NCBI GenBank assembly: GCA_011526565.1
Contig: WYBL01000082.1
Span: forward strand, 62,001 to 126,000
Length of the DNA stretch: 64,000 bases
Origin: Acidobacteriota bacterium
Lineage (GTDB): Bacteria > Acidobacteriota > Vicinamibacteria > Fen-336
Reading direction: 5' to 3'
In this document: piece after piece, positions 8,009 to 17,681 of the stretch
Layout of the letters: each line of letters begins with the position of its first letter
Numbering within the stretch: position 1 is the first letter of the stretch
Position numbers and translations under genes: made by a program
Notes under the pieces: model-generated
What the model saw: only the letters and a program-made list of their open reading frames with translations
The model's database searches: none
Told to the model about the DNA's origin: nothing

Positions 8009-8574
8009 GGTTCCACCCGGGCCCGCGCCCTCGCCCCCCGCCCCACGCCGGACCGCCGCGTCACGTCGCGCGGCAGGCTGGCCCGCGCGCGGGACGCGGG
8101 CGCCACCCATTGTGGCAGTTCCGGCTTCGAGATCCGCTCGAAGAGGAGATGCGTCTCGAGGTGGGCCACTTCGCGGCGGGTCGTGAACCCCTCGAGGGCG
8201 ATGTCGCGCAGGTGGTCGGCGTCGCGCACCGCGAGGTGGACCAGGAAGTCGTGACGCCCGCCGACGTGGTAAAGCGCCACCGTCTCCCGCAGCGACAGCG
8301 CGTGGGCGCGGAACGCCTCCACCTGGCGGCGCGAGTGGCGGGCCAGCCGCACGAACAGCAGGGCCTGCAGCCCGATGCCGAGCGCCCGCGGCTCCGCCTC
8401 GGCGTGGAAGCCGCGCAGCACCCGCTCCTCGGTCAGGCGCCGTACCCGCCCCAGGCAGGTCGAGGGCGCCAGCCCGACCCGGGCGGCGATCTCCTTGTTC
8501 GACAGCCGCGCATCGTTCTGCAGAAGCCGCACGATCTCGAAGTCGATTCGGTCCAGCGACGCATTTTCCGCCAT
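8005..8574 (-). CDS. Lrp/AsnC family transcriptional regulator
   Basis: 189-residue feast/famine regulator. The N-terminal winged HTH includes LDRIDFEIVRLLQNDARLSNKEIAARVGLAPST, followed by the RAM effector domain with YHVGGRHDFLVHLAVRD. A 35-residue basic C-terminal tail is extra compared with the usual 150-165 aa. A perfect inverted repeat abuts the start codon (8575-8595), and the PLP trans-sulfuration enzyme is divergent. This is the layout of MdeR/BkdR-type local regulators that control an adjacent amino-acid catabolic gene. An alternative ATG pair about 14-16 codons upstream would place the operator inside the gene and is less likely. Confidence 0.9.
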   Translation of the reverse strand: MAENASLDRIDFEIVRLLQNDARLSNKEIAARVGLAPSTCLGRVRRLTEERVLRGFHAEAEPRALGIGLQALLFVRLARHSRRQVEAFRAHALSLRETVALYHVGGRHDFLVHLAVRDADHLRDIALEGFTTRREVAHLETHLLFERISKPELPQWVAPASRARASLPRDVTRRSGVGRGARARARVEP

Positions 8575-8595
8575 CAATCGAAGTGTATTCGATTG
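8575..8595. promoter_or_regulatory. Probable Lrp-type operator, 8-bp inverted repeat
   Basis: Arms CAATCGAA (8575-8582) and TTCGATTG (8588-8595) are perfect inverted repeats separated by five bases. The site lies in the 54-base gap between the divergent lrp and PLP-enzyme genes, directly against the lrp ATG. Lrp-family regulators bind degenerate AT-rich dyads of about 15 bp, so autoregulation plus control of the divergent gene is the natural reading. Confidence 0.65.
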
Positions 8596-8628
8596 CGGGG
8601 CCTCGCCGCCGAACGTCATCATTCCGCC

Positions 8629-9861
8629 ATGAAGGCTGACACCCGCCGCCCGCTCGCCGACACCACTCGCGCCGTCCACGCCGGGCGCCACGATCTCGCC
8701 GAGCTGGGCCTGCACGCGCCGCCGATCGACCTGTCCAGCACCTACCCCACACCCGACCTCGAGGCCGCGGGCCTCAGCATGGGTTCGCTCGGCGCGGGCG
8801 GCCGGCCGAAGGGCAGCTTCATCTACTCCCGCATGCACAACCCCACGGTCGCCCGCTTCGAAGACGGGATCGCGGAGATGGAAGGCGCGGAGGCGGCGGT
8901 CGCGTTCGGCTCGGGCATGGCGGCGATCACCGCCGCGCTGCTCGCCGCGGCCGACAACGGCAAGCGCCGCCACGTGCTGGCGGTGCGTCCCCTCTACGGC
9001 GGCACCGACCATCTGTTGGAAGCCGGGACGCTCGGCCTCGACGTGACGTTCACGGACGCGGCGCACGCGGCGGAGCACATCCGGCCGGAGACGGGCCTCG
9101 CCATCGCCGAAACGCCGGGCAACCCGACCCTGGACCTGATCGACATCCGCGCCCTGGCCACCCGCCTTGGCGACGTTCCGCTGATGCTCGACAACACGTT
9201 CTCGACCCCCATCCTCCAGAACCCGCTCGCGTTCGGGGCCGCGCTCGCCCTCCACTCGGCCACGAAGGCGATCGGCGGCCACGGTGACGTGCTGGCTGGC
9301 GTGATCGCCTGCTCCGAGGCGTGGGCCGAGCGACTGCGCAAGGTGCGGGTGCTGACCGGCGCGGTGCTGCACCCGCTGGCGGCCTACCTGCTGCACCGCG
9401 GCCTGCCGACGCTGCCGCTGCGGGTGCGGGCGATGCAGGCGACGGCCCAGGTGCTGGCGGAGCGCCTCGCGGCGCACCCGGGCATCTCCCGCGTGCTTTA
9501 CCCCGGCCTGCGCGGCGCGGACCCGAACGGGCTGCTCGGCCGCCAGATGCGTGGCCCCGGCTCGATCATGGCCTTCGAGGTCGAAGGCGGGATCGAAGCC
9601 GCCGCGCGAATGATGAAGACGCTGCAGATCGTCACCCCCGCGGTCAGCCTCGGCTCGACCGACTCGCTGATCCAGCACCCGGCGGCGCTGACCCACCGCT
9701 CGGTGCCCGAGGCGGCGCGCCTCGCCGAGGGCATCACCGGCGGGCTGCTGCGGCTGTCGGTGGGCCTCGAGGACGTCGAGGACCTGTGGGCCGACCTCGA
9801 GGCCGGCCTCGCCGCCGCCCGCGACGTCGCCGCCGGGACGCACGAACTGACTCACGCCTGA
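8629..9861 (+). CDS. PLP-dependent trans-sulfuration enzyme (Cys/Met metabolism family)
   Basis: 410 aa, fold type I PLP enzyme of the cystathionine gamma-synthase/lyase and methionine gamma-lyase family. Seen: YSRMHNPTVARFEDGIAEME, AVAFGSGMAAI, the tyrosine loop RPLYGGT, AETPGNPTLDLIDI, MLDNTFSTP and the PLP lysine K213 in HSATKAIGGHGD. The loop reads PLYGGT where methionine gamma-lyases have a Cys (LYGCT), which argues against a canonical gamma-lyase. Context with a divergent Lrp regulator suggests amino-acid catabolism. Cystathionine gamma-lyase, O-acetylhomoserine sulfhydrylase-like or a Cys-less gamma-lyase are all possible. Confidence 0.9.
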   Translation: MKADTRRPLADTTRAVHAGRHDLAELGLHAPPIDLSSTYPTPDLEAAGLSMGSLGAGGRPKGSFIYSRMHNPTVARFEDGIAEMEGAEAAVAFGSGMAAITAALLAAADNGKRRHVLAVRPLYGGTDHLLEAGTLGLDVTFTDAAHAAEHIRPETGLAIAETPGNPTLDLIDIRALATRLGDVPLMLDNTFSTPILQNPLAFGAALALHSATKAIGGHGDVLAGVIACSEAWAERLRKVRVLTGAVLHPLAAYLLHRGLPTLPLRVRAMQATAQVLAERLAAHPGISRVLYPGLRGADPNGLLGRQMRGPGSIMAFEVEGGIEAAARMMKTLQIVTPAVSLGSTDSLIQHPAALTHRSVPEAARLAEGITGGLLRLSVGLEDVEDLWADLEAGLAAARDVAAGTHELTHA

Positions 9862-9893
9862 GGCCGCTGCGGGGCGGGGTAAACTGCCGTCCC

Positions 9894-10226
9894 GTGGCAT
9901 CCGCCAAGCGTCTCTACAAGGTCACCTTCCTGAACCAGGGCCAGGTCTACGAGATCTACGCCCGCAACGTGAGCCAGGCGAACCTGATGGGGTTCGTCCA
10001 GGTCGAGCACCTGGTGTTCGGCCAGCGCACCACCGTCGTCGTCGATCCCGCCGAGGAACGCCTGCAGCGCGAGTTCGAGGGGGTAAGGCGCTGCTTCCTG
10101 CCGATGCAGGCGATCGTCCGCATCGACGAGGTCGAGAAGCAGGGCCCCGCCCGCATCTCCGAGGCCGGCAAGACCGACAACGTCGCCTCCTTCCCGATCC
10201 CGCTGTTCAAGCCCAAGGGCGACTGA
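9894..10226 (+). CDS. DUF1820 family protein
   Basis: 110-residue protein of the DUF1820 family. Diagnostic segments are YKVTFLNQGQVYEIYAR, the VEHLVFGQRTTVVVDPAEE block and FLPMQAIVRIDEVEKQG. The GTG start begins a short basic N-terminus. The stop codon is immediately followed by the ftcD ATG, so they are co-transcribed. No function is established for the family; the size and beta-rich pattern suggest a small soluble domain. Confidence 0.85.
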   Translation: MASAKRLYKVTFLNQGQVYEIYARNVSQANLMGFVQVEHLVFGQRTTVVVDPAEERLQREFEGVRRCFLPMQAIVRIDEVEKQGPARISEAGKTDNVASFPIPLFKPKGD

Positions 10227-11837
10227 ATGAAGCTCGTCGAGTGCGTCCCCAACTTCTCCGAGGGCCGCGACCGCGCGGTGATCGACGCCATCGCCGAGGC
10301 GGTGCGCCAGACGCCGGGCTGCTCGCTTCTGGACGTCGACCCCGGAGTCTCCACGAACCGCACGGTCTACACCTTCGTCGGCCCGCCGGAGGCGGTGGTC
10401 GAAGGAGCGCTGGCGGCGGCCCGCGTCGCCCGCCAAAAGATCGACATGCGGCGCCACCAGGGAGAGCACCCGCGCATGGGCGCCCTGGACGTCTGTCCTT
10501 TCGTGCCGATCGCGGGCGTGACGATGGAGGACTGCGTCGCCCTCTCCCGCGAGTTCGGCCGGCGCCTCGGCGAAGAGCTCGGCGTGCCCGTCTTCCTCTA
10601 CGAGGCCGCCGCGACCGAGGCCCACCGCAAGACGCTCAGCCAGATCCGCGCGGGCGAGTACGAGGGCCTGGCGGCGAAGCTGCCGCGGCCGGAGTGGAAG
10701 CCCGACTTCGGGCCGCAGCAGTTCGTGCCCGAGTGGGGCGCCACGGCGACGGGCGCGCGCTTCTTCCTGATCGCCTACAACGTCAACGTGCTGGGCACGA
10801 AGGAACAGGCCCACCGCATCGCGCTCGACGTGCGCGAGCAGGGCCGCGGCCCCGGCGAGCCGGGGCTGCTCAAGGCGGTCAAGGCGATCGGCTGGTTCGT
10901 CGACGAGTACCAGATGGCCCAGGTCTCGATGAACCTCGACGACTTCACGACCACCCCGCCCCACGTCGCGTTCGAGACCTGCGCCGAGCGGGCCCGCGCG
11001 CTGAACCTCGGCGTCGTCGGCTCGGAGATCGTCGGGCTGGTGCCGAAGCAGGCGCTGCTGATGGCGGCCGAGCACTACATCGCTCGCGAGAACCTGTTCG
11101 TGATCGACGAGCGGCAGAAGATCCGGCTCGCCATCGAGCGCCTCGGCCTGTCCTCGGTGCAGCCCTTCGTGCCCGAGAAGCGGATCATCGAGTACATGAT
11201 CCCGGCGGCCTCGAAGCCGACCCTGACCGGCCTCACCCTGCGCGGCTTCGTGGAGCAGGTCGGCGCCCGCACGCCGGCACCCGGCGGCGGCTCCGTGTCG
11301 GCGGCCGTGGCGGCGATGGGCGCAGGACTCGGCGCCATGATGGGCTGGATGACCTACGGCAAGCGCAAGTTCGAGGCCCAGGACGCACGCATGCGCCGGC
11401 TGATCCCGCCGCTGCACGACGCGATGCAGGCGATGATCCCGCTGGTCGACGAGGACACCGCCGCCTTCGACGCCTACATGGCCGCGATGGGCCTGCCGAA
11501 GGACACCCCGGAGAAGGCGACCGCGCGCACCACGGCGATGCAGGCGGGTCTGCGCCGCGCGATCGAGGTGCCGCTGTCGGTGATGCGCGTCGCCGACCGC
11601 TGCTGGGAGCCGATGATCGAGCTGGCCGCCCACGGCAACCCGGCCTCGCGCTCCGACCTGGACGTCGGCGCCAAGGTGCTCGAGGCCGGCATCTGGGGCT
11701 GCGGCCAGAACGTGCTGATCAACCTGACCGACGTGAAGGACGAGGCCTTCCGCGCCTCCGCGCGCGCCGAGGCCGAGTCGCTCGCCGCCCGCGCGCAGGA
11801 GCGCCTCGCGGCGCTGCTGGCGACGAAGTCCGCCTAG
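10227..11837 (+). CDS. ftcD: Bifunctional glutamate formimidoyltransferase / formimidotetrahydrofolate cyclodeaminase
   Basis: 536 aa, both halves of vertebrate-type FTCD. The transferase (about 1-300) starts [15 protein letters not shown] and has the active-site region [18 protein letters not shown] (H81 is the likely catalytic His). The cyclodeaminase (about 335-536) begins [20 protein letters not shown] with a helical bundle. It moves the formimino group of formiminoglutamate to tetrahydrofolate and then releases ammonia to give 5,10-methenyl-THF, the last step of one histidine degradation route. No hut genes are present in the window. Its 3' end overlaps the convergent histidine kinase gene by four bases. 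Confidence 0.93.
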   Translation: MKLVECVPNFSEGRDRAVIDAIAEAVRQTPGCSLLDVDPGVSTNRTVYTFVGPPEAVVEGALAAARVARQKIDMRRHQGEHPRMGALDVCPFVPIAGVTMEDCVALSREFGRRLGEELGVPVFLYEAAATEAHRKTLSQIRAGEYEGLAAKLPRPEWKPDFGPQQFVPEWGATATGARFFLIAYNVNVLGTKEQAHRIALDVREQGRGPGEPGLLKAVKAIGWFVDEYQMAQVSMNLDDFTTTPPHVAFETCAERARALNLGVVGSEIVGLVPKQALLMAAEHYIARENLFVIDERQKIRLAIERLGLSSVQPFVPEKRIIEYMIPAASKPTLTGLTLRGFVEQVGARTPAPGGGSVSAAVAAMGAGLGAMMGWMTYGKRKFEAQDARMRRLIPPLHDAMQAMIPLVDEDTAAFDAYMAAMGLPKDTPEKATARTTAMQAGLRRAIEVPLSVMRVADRCWEPMIELAAHGNPASRSDLDVGAKVLEAGIWGCGQNVLINLTDVKDEAFRASARAEAESLAARAQERLAALLATKSA

Positions 11838-13138
11838 AACAGCACGCTGAAGGTCGTCGGGCCGCCGGGTTTCGCCTCCAGGGCGAACGCGCAGCGGTGT
11901 TGTGCCAGGATCTCCTGCACGAGCGTCAGGCCGATCCCCTGGCCGCCCTCCTTCGTGCTGAAGAACGGCGTGAACAGGTGGGCGCGCACTTCTTCGCTGA
12001 GCCCGGGACCGGTGTCGCGCACCTCGACCAGTGGACGCCCTCCGCGCCGGCCCGTCGCCAGGGTCACCGTGCCGCCGGCGCCCGCCGCCTCGACCGCGTT
12101 CTTCACCACGTTGGAGAGCGCCTGCTCGAGCAGCGGCCGATCGGCCTCGACGACCAGGGGCTCGACCGCGAGGTCGAATGCGAACGCAACCTGCCGCGAC
12201 TCGGCATGGCCGGCCAGCAGGCGCGCCAGGCCACGCAGCATCCCGGCCACGTCGAGCGGCTCGCGGCGTGGCGGCGGCAACCGGAACAGGGCGGCGAAGC
12301 GGCCCAGGAAGTCCGCGAGCGCCCGGGTCCGACCGATCACGACACCCAGCGCCTGCTCGTAGTCGATCCGGTCTTCGTCCCGGAGCTGCGGCGCGTAGGC
12401 CAGGCAGGACTGCAGGAGCGAGCCGGATGCGGCCACGGTCGTGTTCACCTCGTGCGACATGGTGCGGATCAGCTTCTCGTACGCGGCCCGCTCCGAGCGG
12501 CGCAGCTCCTCGGTCAGCTCGTCCAGCACGAAGAAGCGGCGGGCGAAGCCGCGGTCCAGGAAGTGGCCGCGCTGGACGCGCACGCGCCGGCCCGCCGCGA
12601 TCGCCACGACCTGAGGCTCGCCCTCTCCGAGCGCCCCCACAGCCTCGCCGAGCGCTCCAGGCAGCTCCGCGACCTGCCGGCCGCGCAGCTCGGCGGCCGT
12701 CGCGTCGAACAGCCGGACCGCGGCCGGGTTCGCGAGCTCCACCCGGCCGTCGAAGTCGAGCACGACGATGCCGGTGGCCGAGACGTCGAGGATGCGGCTC
12801 AGGAAGTGGTGGCGCTCCTCCGACCTCACGCGCTCCGCCCGGAGCTGGTCCGCCATCCGGTTGTAGACGTGGACGAGTTCGTCGACCTGGGGCTGCCCTG
12901 TGGGAACGAAGCGGGTCGTGAAGTCGCCCTCCTCGAGCAGGCGCGCGCTGTCGCGCGCGAGTTCCAGCGGTTCGAACAGTCCCGCGGTCAGCTTCAGTCC
13001 CAGCAGCAGGCTGCCCAGGAAGACCAGCTCGACCGCGATCAGTGCCCAGCGGTCGCCGGCCAGCAGCACCCAGGCGAGGGCCGCGAACACGCCGTGAAGC
13101 GCGGCCAGGTACGCGAGCACCCGCCCGCGCGGACTCAC
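11834..13138 (-). CDS. Sensor histidine kinase, NtrY-like
   Basis: 434 aa. Two N-terminal transmembrane helices (about 8-27 and 31-52) have almost no periplasmic loop. A HAMP-like linker (about 53-105), a PAS domain (about 112-200), a HisKA-type box with H229 in RTMSHEVN, and HATPase motifs [25 protein letters not shown] and [13 protein letters not shown] follow. The short loop suggests that it senses a membrane or cytosolic signal. It is the last gene of the exporter operon and lies four bases after its cognate NtrC-type regulator. Together they should activate sigma54-dependent transcription. Confidence 0.93.
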   Translation of the reverse strand: MSPRGRVLAYLAALHGVFAALAWVLLAGDRWALIAVELVFLGSLLLGLKLTAGLFEPLELARDSARLLEEGDFTTRFVPTGQPQVDELVHVYNRMADQLRAERVRSEERHHFLSRILDVSATGIVVLDFDGRVELANPAAVRLFDATAAELRGRQVAELPGALGEAVGALGEGEPQVVAIAAGRRVRVQRGHFLDRGFARRFFVLDELTEELRRSERAAYEKLIRTMSHEVNTTVAASGSLLQSCLAYAPQLRDEDRIDYEQALGVVIGRTRALADFLGRFAALFRLPPPRREPLDVAGMLRGLARLLAGHAESRQVAFAFDLAVEPLVVEADRPLLEQALSNVVKNAVEAAGAGGTVTLATGRRGGRPLVEVRDTGPGLSEEVRAHLFTPFFSTKEGGQGIGLTLVQEILAQHRCAFALEAKPGGPTTFSVLF

Positions 13139-13142
13139 GCGC

Positions 13143-14510
13143 TCACGCCTGCAGCCCGTACTTCTCGAGCCGGCGGTAGAGCGCCGCGCGGGACAGTCCG
13201 AGCGCCTCGGCCGTGCGGGTCAGGTTCCCCGCGTGGTGGCGCAGCGCCTTCTGCACCATGCCGCGCTCGATCTCGTCGAGCGTCATCGCGCCGACGGCGG
13301 GCAGCGGGTCGCGCTCGCGAGCCCGCGCGTCGAGCGCGGTCGCCGCCTGGAAGTCCTCCACCTCGAGCGTCGGCCGCGGGGTCATCAGCACGGTGCGTTC
13401 GAGGGCCTGTGCCAGTTGCCGGACGTTGCCGGGCCACGGCAGCGACTGCAGCCACTGCGCCGCGTGCGGCGCGAGCTGCAGCTCGTCGCGCCCGTAGGTC
13501 TGGCCCAGTCGGCGCAGGAAGTGGCGCGCGAGCAGGGCCACGTCGCCGGGCCGTTCGCGCAGCGGCGGCAACCGCACGACGATCAGGTTGAGGCGGTAGA
13601 GCAGGTCCTCGCGGAAGGCCCCCTTCTCCACCTGGTCGGCGAGGTCGCGGTTGGTCGCCGAGACGACGCGGACGTCGACGCTGCGGGTCACGCTCGAGCC
13701 GAGCACCTCGTAGGTCCGGTCCTGCAGCACGCGCAGCAGCTTGACCTGCGAGCCGGCGTCGAGTTCGCCGATCTCGTCGAGGAAGATGGTCCCGCCGTCG
13801 GCGAGCTCGAAACGGCCCTTGCGGTCCTGGCGCGCGTCCGTGAAGGCGCCGCGCACGTGGCCGAACATCTCGCTCTCGAACAGGGTCGCCGCGATGCCGC
13901 CGAGGTTGACCTTGACGAACGGCCCCGCCCGACGGCTCGAGTTGCGGTGGATCGCCTCGGCCACCAGCTCCTTGCCCGTCCCGCTCTCCCCGGTCACCAG
14001 CACCGAGGCGTCCGTGGCGGCGACGCGGCCGACGATCTCGAGCACCCGCAGCAGCGCCGGGTCCTCGCCCACCAGCGGGCCGAAGTCCCAGGACGTGTCG
14101 AGGCTCTCGCGGCTCGGCGGCTCTGGCGCCGCCGCGCCGGCCCGGGCCAGCCCCAGCGCGGTCGCGATCGACTGCAGCAACTGCTCACGGGTCCAGGGCT
14201 TGGTGACGAAGTCCGAGGCGCCGCGCTTCATCCCTTCCACCGCGAGCGGGATCGAGCCCCAGGCGGTCATCAGGATCACGGGCAGCGCCGGCCACTGCGC
14301 CTTGATCCGCTCCAGCAACTGCAGCCCCTCCTCTCCCGACGTGCGACGGGAGAAGTTCATGTCCTGCAACACGAGGTCGACCGCGCGCTCGTCGAGCACC
14401 CGCATCGCCTCCTCGGGCGCGGCTGCCGCCGCGGACAGGTGGCCCGCCTGCTTGAGCAGCAGGCTGAGCGATGCGGTGACCGACGGGTCGTCGTCGACGA
14501 TCAGGATCAA
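13143..14510 (-). CDS. Sigma54-dependent response regulator, NtrC family
   Basis: 455 aa. The receiver domain (1-115) has phospho-acceptor D50 in VLQDMNF and K104 in FVTKPW. The AAA+ domain has Walker A GESGTGKE (174-181), the sigma54-contacting loop GAFTDA (221-226) and Walker B GTIFLDEIGEL. A C-terminal Fis-type HTH ends the protein (LTRTAEALGLSRAALYRRL). It sits between the two permeases and the kinase in one operon. A consensus sigma54 promoter (18943-18958) and palindromic sites (19006-19034) lie upstream of that operon, so it very likely activates its own operon. Confidence 0.95.
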   Translation of the reverse strand: MILIVDDDPSVTASLSLLLKQAGHLSAAAAAPEEAMRVLDERAVDLVLQDMNFSRRTSGEEGLQLLERIKAQWPALPVILMTAWGSIPLAVEGMKRGASDFVTKPWTREQLLQSIATALGLARAGAAAPEPPSRESLDTSWDFGPLVGEDPALLRVLEIVGRVAATDASVLVTGESGTGKELVAEAIHRNSSRRAGPFVKVNLGGIAATLFESEMFGHVRGAFTDARQDRKGRFELADGGTIFLDEIGELDAGSQVKLLRVLQDRTYEVLGSSVTRSVDVRVVSATNRDLADQVEKGAFREDLLYRLNLIVVRLPPLRERPGDVALLARHFLRRLGQTYGRDELQLAPHAAQWLQSLPWPGNVRQLAQALERTVLMTPRPTLEVEDFQAATALDARARERDPLPAVGAMTLDEIERGMVQKALRHHAGNLTRTAEALGLSRAALYRRLEKYGLQA

Positions 14511-14537
14511 GCGGCGCTCCCCCGCGACCGCCCCCGC

Positions 14538-15749
14538 CTACTCGTAGCGCAGGGCGTCGGCCGGCTCGAGCGAGGCCGCCAGGCGCGCCGGGTAGGCAGC
14601 CGAAGCGAGAGCCAGACCATAGAGCCCGAGCACCGCCAGTGCAAGAGACGTGGCGAAGACGCCCGGGCGGATGCCGCTGACCAGGTCCATCAGCGGCACC
14701 TGCACCACGAGGGCGGCGCCCGCGGCCACCGCGATCGTCACCAGCAACGCGACCTCGGCCAGCACCTGGCGGAACACGTCGGCGGCGGCCGCGCCGTGCG
14801 CGCGCCGCAGGCCGATCTCGCGGGTGCGCTGGGTGACGTTCTGCCATAGCACGCCCGACAGACCCAGCGCGACCATCAGCATCAGGAACACTCCCACCAC
14901 CCCGCCGGTGGCGAGCGGGATCAACCCGGTGGCGTTGCGCGACGAACGCATCTGCGCGAGCGGCTCGATCTGGAACGTGTAGCCGGGGCGCTCGCGCTCC
15001 AGGCGCCGCAGCAGCCGTTCCTCGAGGGCGACTCCGCTGCCGGGGGCCACCCGCACCAGCAGCACCCGCGGCAGCCGCCGCAACTCGCCGCTCCCGGGTT
15101 CCGCGCGCTGGAACGCATAGTGCTGGGGCCCCATCAGCTCTCCGTCCTGCCGGAAGTCGGCGATCACGCCGACGATGCGCCGCTTCTCGGGCGGCGCCGC
15201 GTCCTCGCGCTCCTGTTCGGCGGTGGCGTCGCGCCCGACGACGTCTGTCGTGCCGAACACGTGGCGGGCGAAGGACTCGCTCACCACCATCGGCTTCGCG
15301 CCGGCGCCGTCGTCCTCGCGCGAGAACCAGCGCCCCGCGACGAGCTTCAGGTCCAGCACCGCGGGCAGGCCGTCGTCGGCCCGGGCCATGCGCCACGTCA
15401 CCCGGCGCCCGGCGATGCGCCCGCCGTCCATCCACTGCGAGAGCTGGAACGGGGCCGGGTCGACGTAGGCGGCCGCCCGCACCTCGGCGAACTCGCGGGC
15501 TGCGTCGCGCAGCGCCAGCAGGTCGCGGCTGCCGAGCCCCTCGTCCCGCCGCTCGCCGGACGACGGGCGCACGCCGACGAACCACACGTCCTCGAACTCG
15601 AAGCCGAGCGGCCGCCGCCAGTTGTCGGCGGCGACGACCCCGCCGAGGACCACGGCGAACAGCACGAGGAAGGAGGCGAACAGCTCGGCCAGCAGAAGCG
15701 CCGACTGCCGCTTGCGGTGCCAGACCAGGCGCAGCAGGTGGAGGATCAT
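14538..15749 (-). CDS. ABC transporter permease, FtsX/MacB type (second subunit)
   Basis: 403 aa. The start MILHLLRLVWHRKRQS overlaps the preceding permease stop (ATGA). An N-terminal helix (about 15-40) is followed by a periplasmic domain (about 45-270). Three C-terminal helices (about 280-305, 325-350, 370-395) complete the fold, with the family's ending LAASLEPADALRYE. It pairs with the neighbouring, sequence-divergent permease (15746-16990) as a heterodimer around the shared ATPase. Its insertion between exporter and regulator genes makes one transcription unit. Confidence 0.9.
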   Translation of the reverse strand: MILHLLRLVWHRKRQSALLLAELFASFLVLFAVVLGGVVAADNWRRPLGFEFEDVWFVGVRPSSGERRDEGLGSRDLLALRDAAREFAEVRAAAYVDPAPFQLSQWMDGGRIAGRRVTWRMARADDGLPAVLDLKLVAGRWFSREDDGAGAKPMVVSESFARHVFGTTDVVGRDATAEQEREDAAPPEKRRIVGVIADFRQDGELMGPQHYAFQRAEPGSGELRRLPRVLLVRVAPGSGVALEERLLRRLERERPGYTFQIEPLAQMRSSRNATGLIPLATGGVVGVFLMLMVALGLSGVLWQNVTQRTREIGLRRAHGAAAADVFRQVLAEVALLVTIAVAAGAALVVQVPLMDLVSGIRPGVFATSLALAVLGLYGLALASAAYPARLAASLEPADALRYE

Positions 15750-16990
15750 CGCGCGGCTCCCTTCAGCGCCACCACGGGGTGCAGGCGCGCCAGGCGCCAC
15801 GCCGGGTAGGCCCCGGACAGGACGCCGAAGAACACGGCCAGGCCGAGGCCCAGCGCGAACGTGCGCAGGTTGAGCGCGAGTTGCGCGTACGGCAGCACCC
15901 CGCTCTGGTTGATCGCCGCCAGCACCAGCGGCGCCGCCAGCAACGCCAGGACGCCGCCCAGGAGCGTCAGCACGACGTTCTCCAGCACGAACTGGCCGAC
16001 CAGGCTGGTGGCCGGCGCGCCGAACGCCTTGCGCACGCCGATCTCCGATGCCCGCTCCAGGATGCGGCTGATCGAGAGGTTGACGAGGTTGATGGTGGGC
16101 AGCGCCAGGAACAGCAGCGCCAGCAGGCCGAACACCCCGAGCAGGCGGTCAGGGCGGCTCTCGGGGTCGTCGTGGGCGTCGAACATCATGCGCGAAGTGC
16201 TGGCCAGCAGCGTCTCGGGCGTGGCGTTGAGCCGCTCGAACTCCGGGTAGGCGGAGAGGTCGATCCGCTGCATGCGCGAGCGGAACTCGGACTGGATGCC
16301 CGGGAAGTCTCCGGCGCTGCGGGCGAGGAGCAGGCCCCAGAACTCGCCTTGCAGCTCGGAGCGGTAGGCCTGGTCGCGACCCGAGGAGTGCGGCACCCAG
16401 ACGTCCGCGAACGGGACCGCGCGCAGCATCGGCACGTCCTCGACCACGCCCATCACCCGATAGGTCAGGCCGTCGACCTCGAGGTCGCGACCGAGGGCCG
16501 GGCCGTCGCCGAAGAAGGTACGACGCATCGTCCGGTTGATCACGGCCACGCGGGCCCCCGAGTCGACCTCGGCCTCCGCGAAGGGAGCGCCCTCGACGAA
16601 GGGGAACTGCAGCACGCGCCAGAACTCGGCGTCGGTCCGCTTGAGGAACAGCCGCTGCTTGCGTCCGCCCTGGTAAGAGAAGGCCTCGCGCATCGTCGAG
16701 GTGATCGCCAGCCGCTCGACTCCGGGCAGGTCGCGGGCGTAGCGGTCGAGCAGGCCGAAACCCGCGGGCGAGGTCGACTGCGCGTCCTTGCCGCTCATCC
16801 GCACGTTGAACACGAGCAGCGTTCGGTCGTGGTGGACCTCGGGCGGGAAGGCGCCGAACACGTTGTCGAGCAGCGCGCCGGCCACGATCAGCACCAGCAG
16901 CGTCAGCGCGATGCCGAACAGGCTGATCGCGGTGAACACCTTGCGCCGTTTCAGGACGGCGAGCGCCAGGCGCAGGTGGCTCCTCAGCAC
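15746..16990 (-). CDS. ABC transporter permease, FtsX/MacB type (first subunit)
   Basis: 414 aa from a GTG start that overlaps the end of the ATPase gene by seven bases. Layout: N-terminal helix (about 17-40), a large periplasmic MacB-like core (about 45-290), then three C-terminal helices. The cytoplasmic coupling segment is ASEIGVRKAFGAPATSLVGQF and the end is AWRLARLHPVVALKG. These are typical FtsX features. With the adaptor and the second permease it forms a tripartite-type exporter. The outer-membrane factor is not encoded in this window. Confidence 0.9.
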   Translation of the reverse strand: MLRSHLRLALAVLKRRKVFTAISLFGIALTLLVLIVAGALLDNVFGAFPPEVHHDRTLLVFNVRMSGKDAQSTSPAGFGLLDRYARDLPGVERLAITSTMREAFSYQGGRKQRLFLKRTDAEFWRVLQFPFVEGAPFAEAEVDSGARVAVINRTMRRTFFGDGPALGRDLEVDGLTYRVMGVVEDVPMLRAVPFADVWVPHSSGRDQAYRSELQGEFWGLLLARSAGDFPGIQSEFRSRMQRIDLSAYPEFERLNATPETLLASTSRMMFDAHDDPESRPDRLLGVFGLLALLFLALPTINLVNLSISRILERASEIGVRKAFGAPATSLVGQFVLENVVLTLLGGVLALLAAPLVLAAINQSGVLPYAQLALNLRTFALGLGLAVFFGVLSGAYPAWRLARLHPVVALKGAAR

Positions 16991-17652
16991 GCGACCTGCC
17001 TCCCGTCGAAGATGCGGATCGTGCGATGCGCCTTCTCCGCCTGGCGCGGGTCGTGGGTGACCATCACGACCGTCACCCCGTCCTTGCGGTTGAGGTCCTC
17101 GATCAGGCCCATCACCTCGTCGCCCATCTGCGAGTCGAGGTTGCCGGTGGGCTCGTCGGCGAGCAGGATGCGCGGCTCGCCCGCGATCGCCCGCGCGATC
17201 GCCACCCGCTGCTGCTGGCCGCCCGAGAGCTGGGTCGGGAAGTGCTGCAGCCGGGAGGCGAGGCCGACGCGCTCCAGCGCCCGCGTCGCCCTCGCCCGCC
17301 GCTCTGCCGCGGACATCTTCCGGTACAGCAGCGGCAGCTCGACGTTGTCGAGCACGCGCAGGTCGGGTATCAGGTGGAAGGTCTGGAACACGAAGCCGAT
17401 CGTCTCGTTGCGCAGCCGCGACACGTCGCGGTCGCGATAGCTCGCGACCGGCTTCCCGGCCAGTTCCACGCTGCCCCTGGTCGGAGCGTCGAGCAGCCCG
17501 ATCAGGTTCAGCAGCGTGCTCTTGCCACAGCCCGAGGGTCCCATCACCGCGACGAAGTCGCCCGCGGCGACCTCGAGGTCGATCTGCGAGAGCGCGACCG
17601 TCTCGATGCGGTCCGTGCGGTACACCTTCTCGACGCCGGCCAGCCGGATCAT
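16984..17652 (-). CDS. ABC transporter ATP-binding protein of the adaptor-linked exporter
   Basis: 222 aa LolD/MacB-type ATPase with Walker A GPSGCGKST (38-46), signature LSGGQQQRVAIARAIAG and Walker B ILLADEPTGNLDS. There are two candidate ATGs. The first (17664) sits before a GGAGG ribosome-binding site that is correctly spaced only for the second (17652), so the second is chosen. It energises the two FtsX permeases downstream and follows the HlyD-type adaptor gene by 29 bases. Confidence 0.92.
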   Translation of the reverse strand: MIRLAGVEKVYRTDRIETVALSQIDLEVAAGDFVAVMGPSGCGKSTLLNLIGLLDAPTRGSVELAGKPVASYRDRDVSRLRNETIGFVFQTFHLIPDLRVLDNVELPLLYRKMSAAERRARATRALERVGLASRLQHFPTQLSGGQQQRVAIARAIAGEPRILLADEPTGNLDSQMGDEVMGLIEDLNRKDGVTVVMVTHDPRQAEKAHRTIRIFDGRQVAC

Positions 17653-17681
17653 CCCTGCCTCCATTCAGCGAACCCGCCGCA

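Noticed and set aside
8629..9861. Naming the PLP enzyme methionine gamma-lyase
   Set aside because: The substrate-binding loop has Gly where canonical methionine gamma-lyases have Cys; the general family name is safer.
10241..13591. Very long open frame (over 1100 codons) on the plus strand spanning ftcD and the histidine kinase
   Set aside because: Arg/Gly/Pro/Ala-rich composition typical of off-frame reading in high-GC DNA; it covers two well-supported genes and has no recognisable domain.
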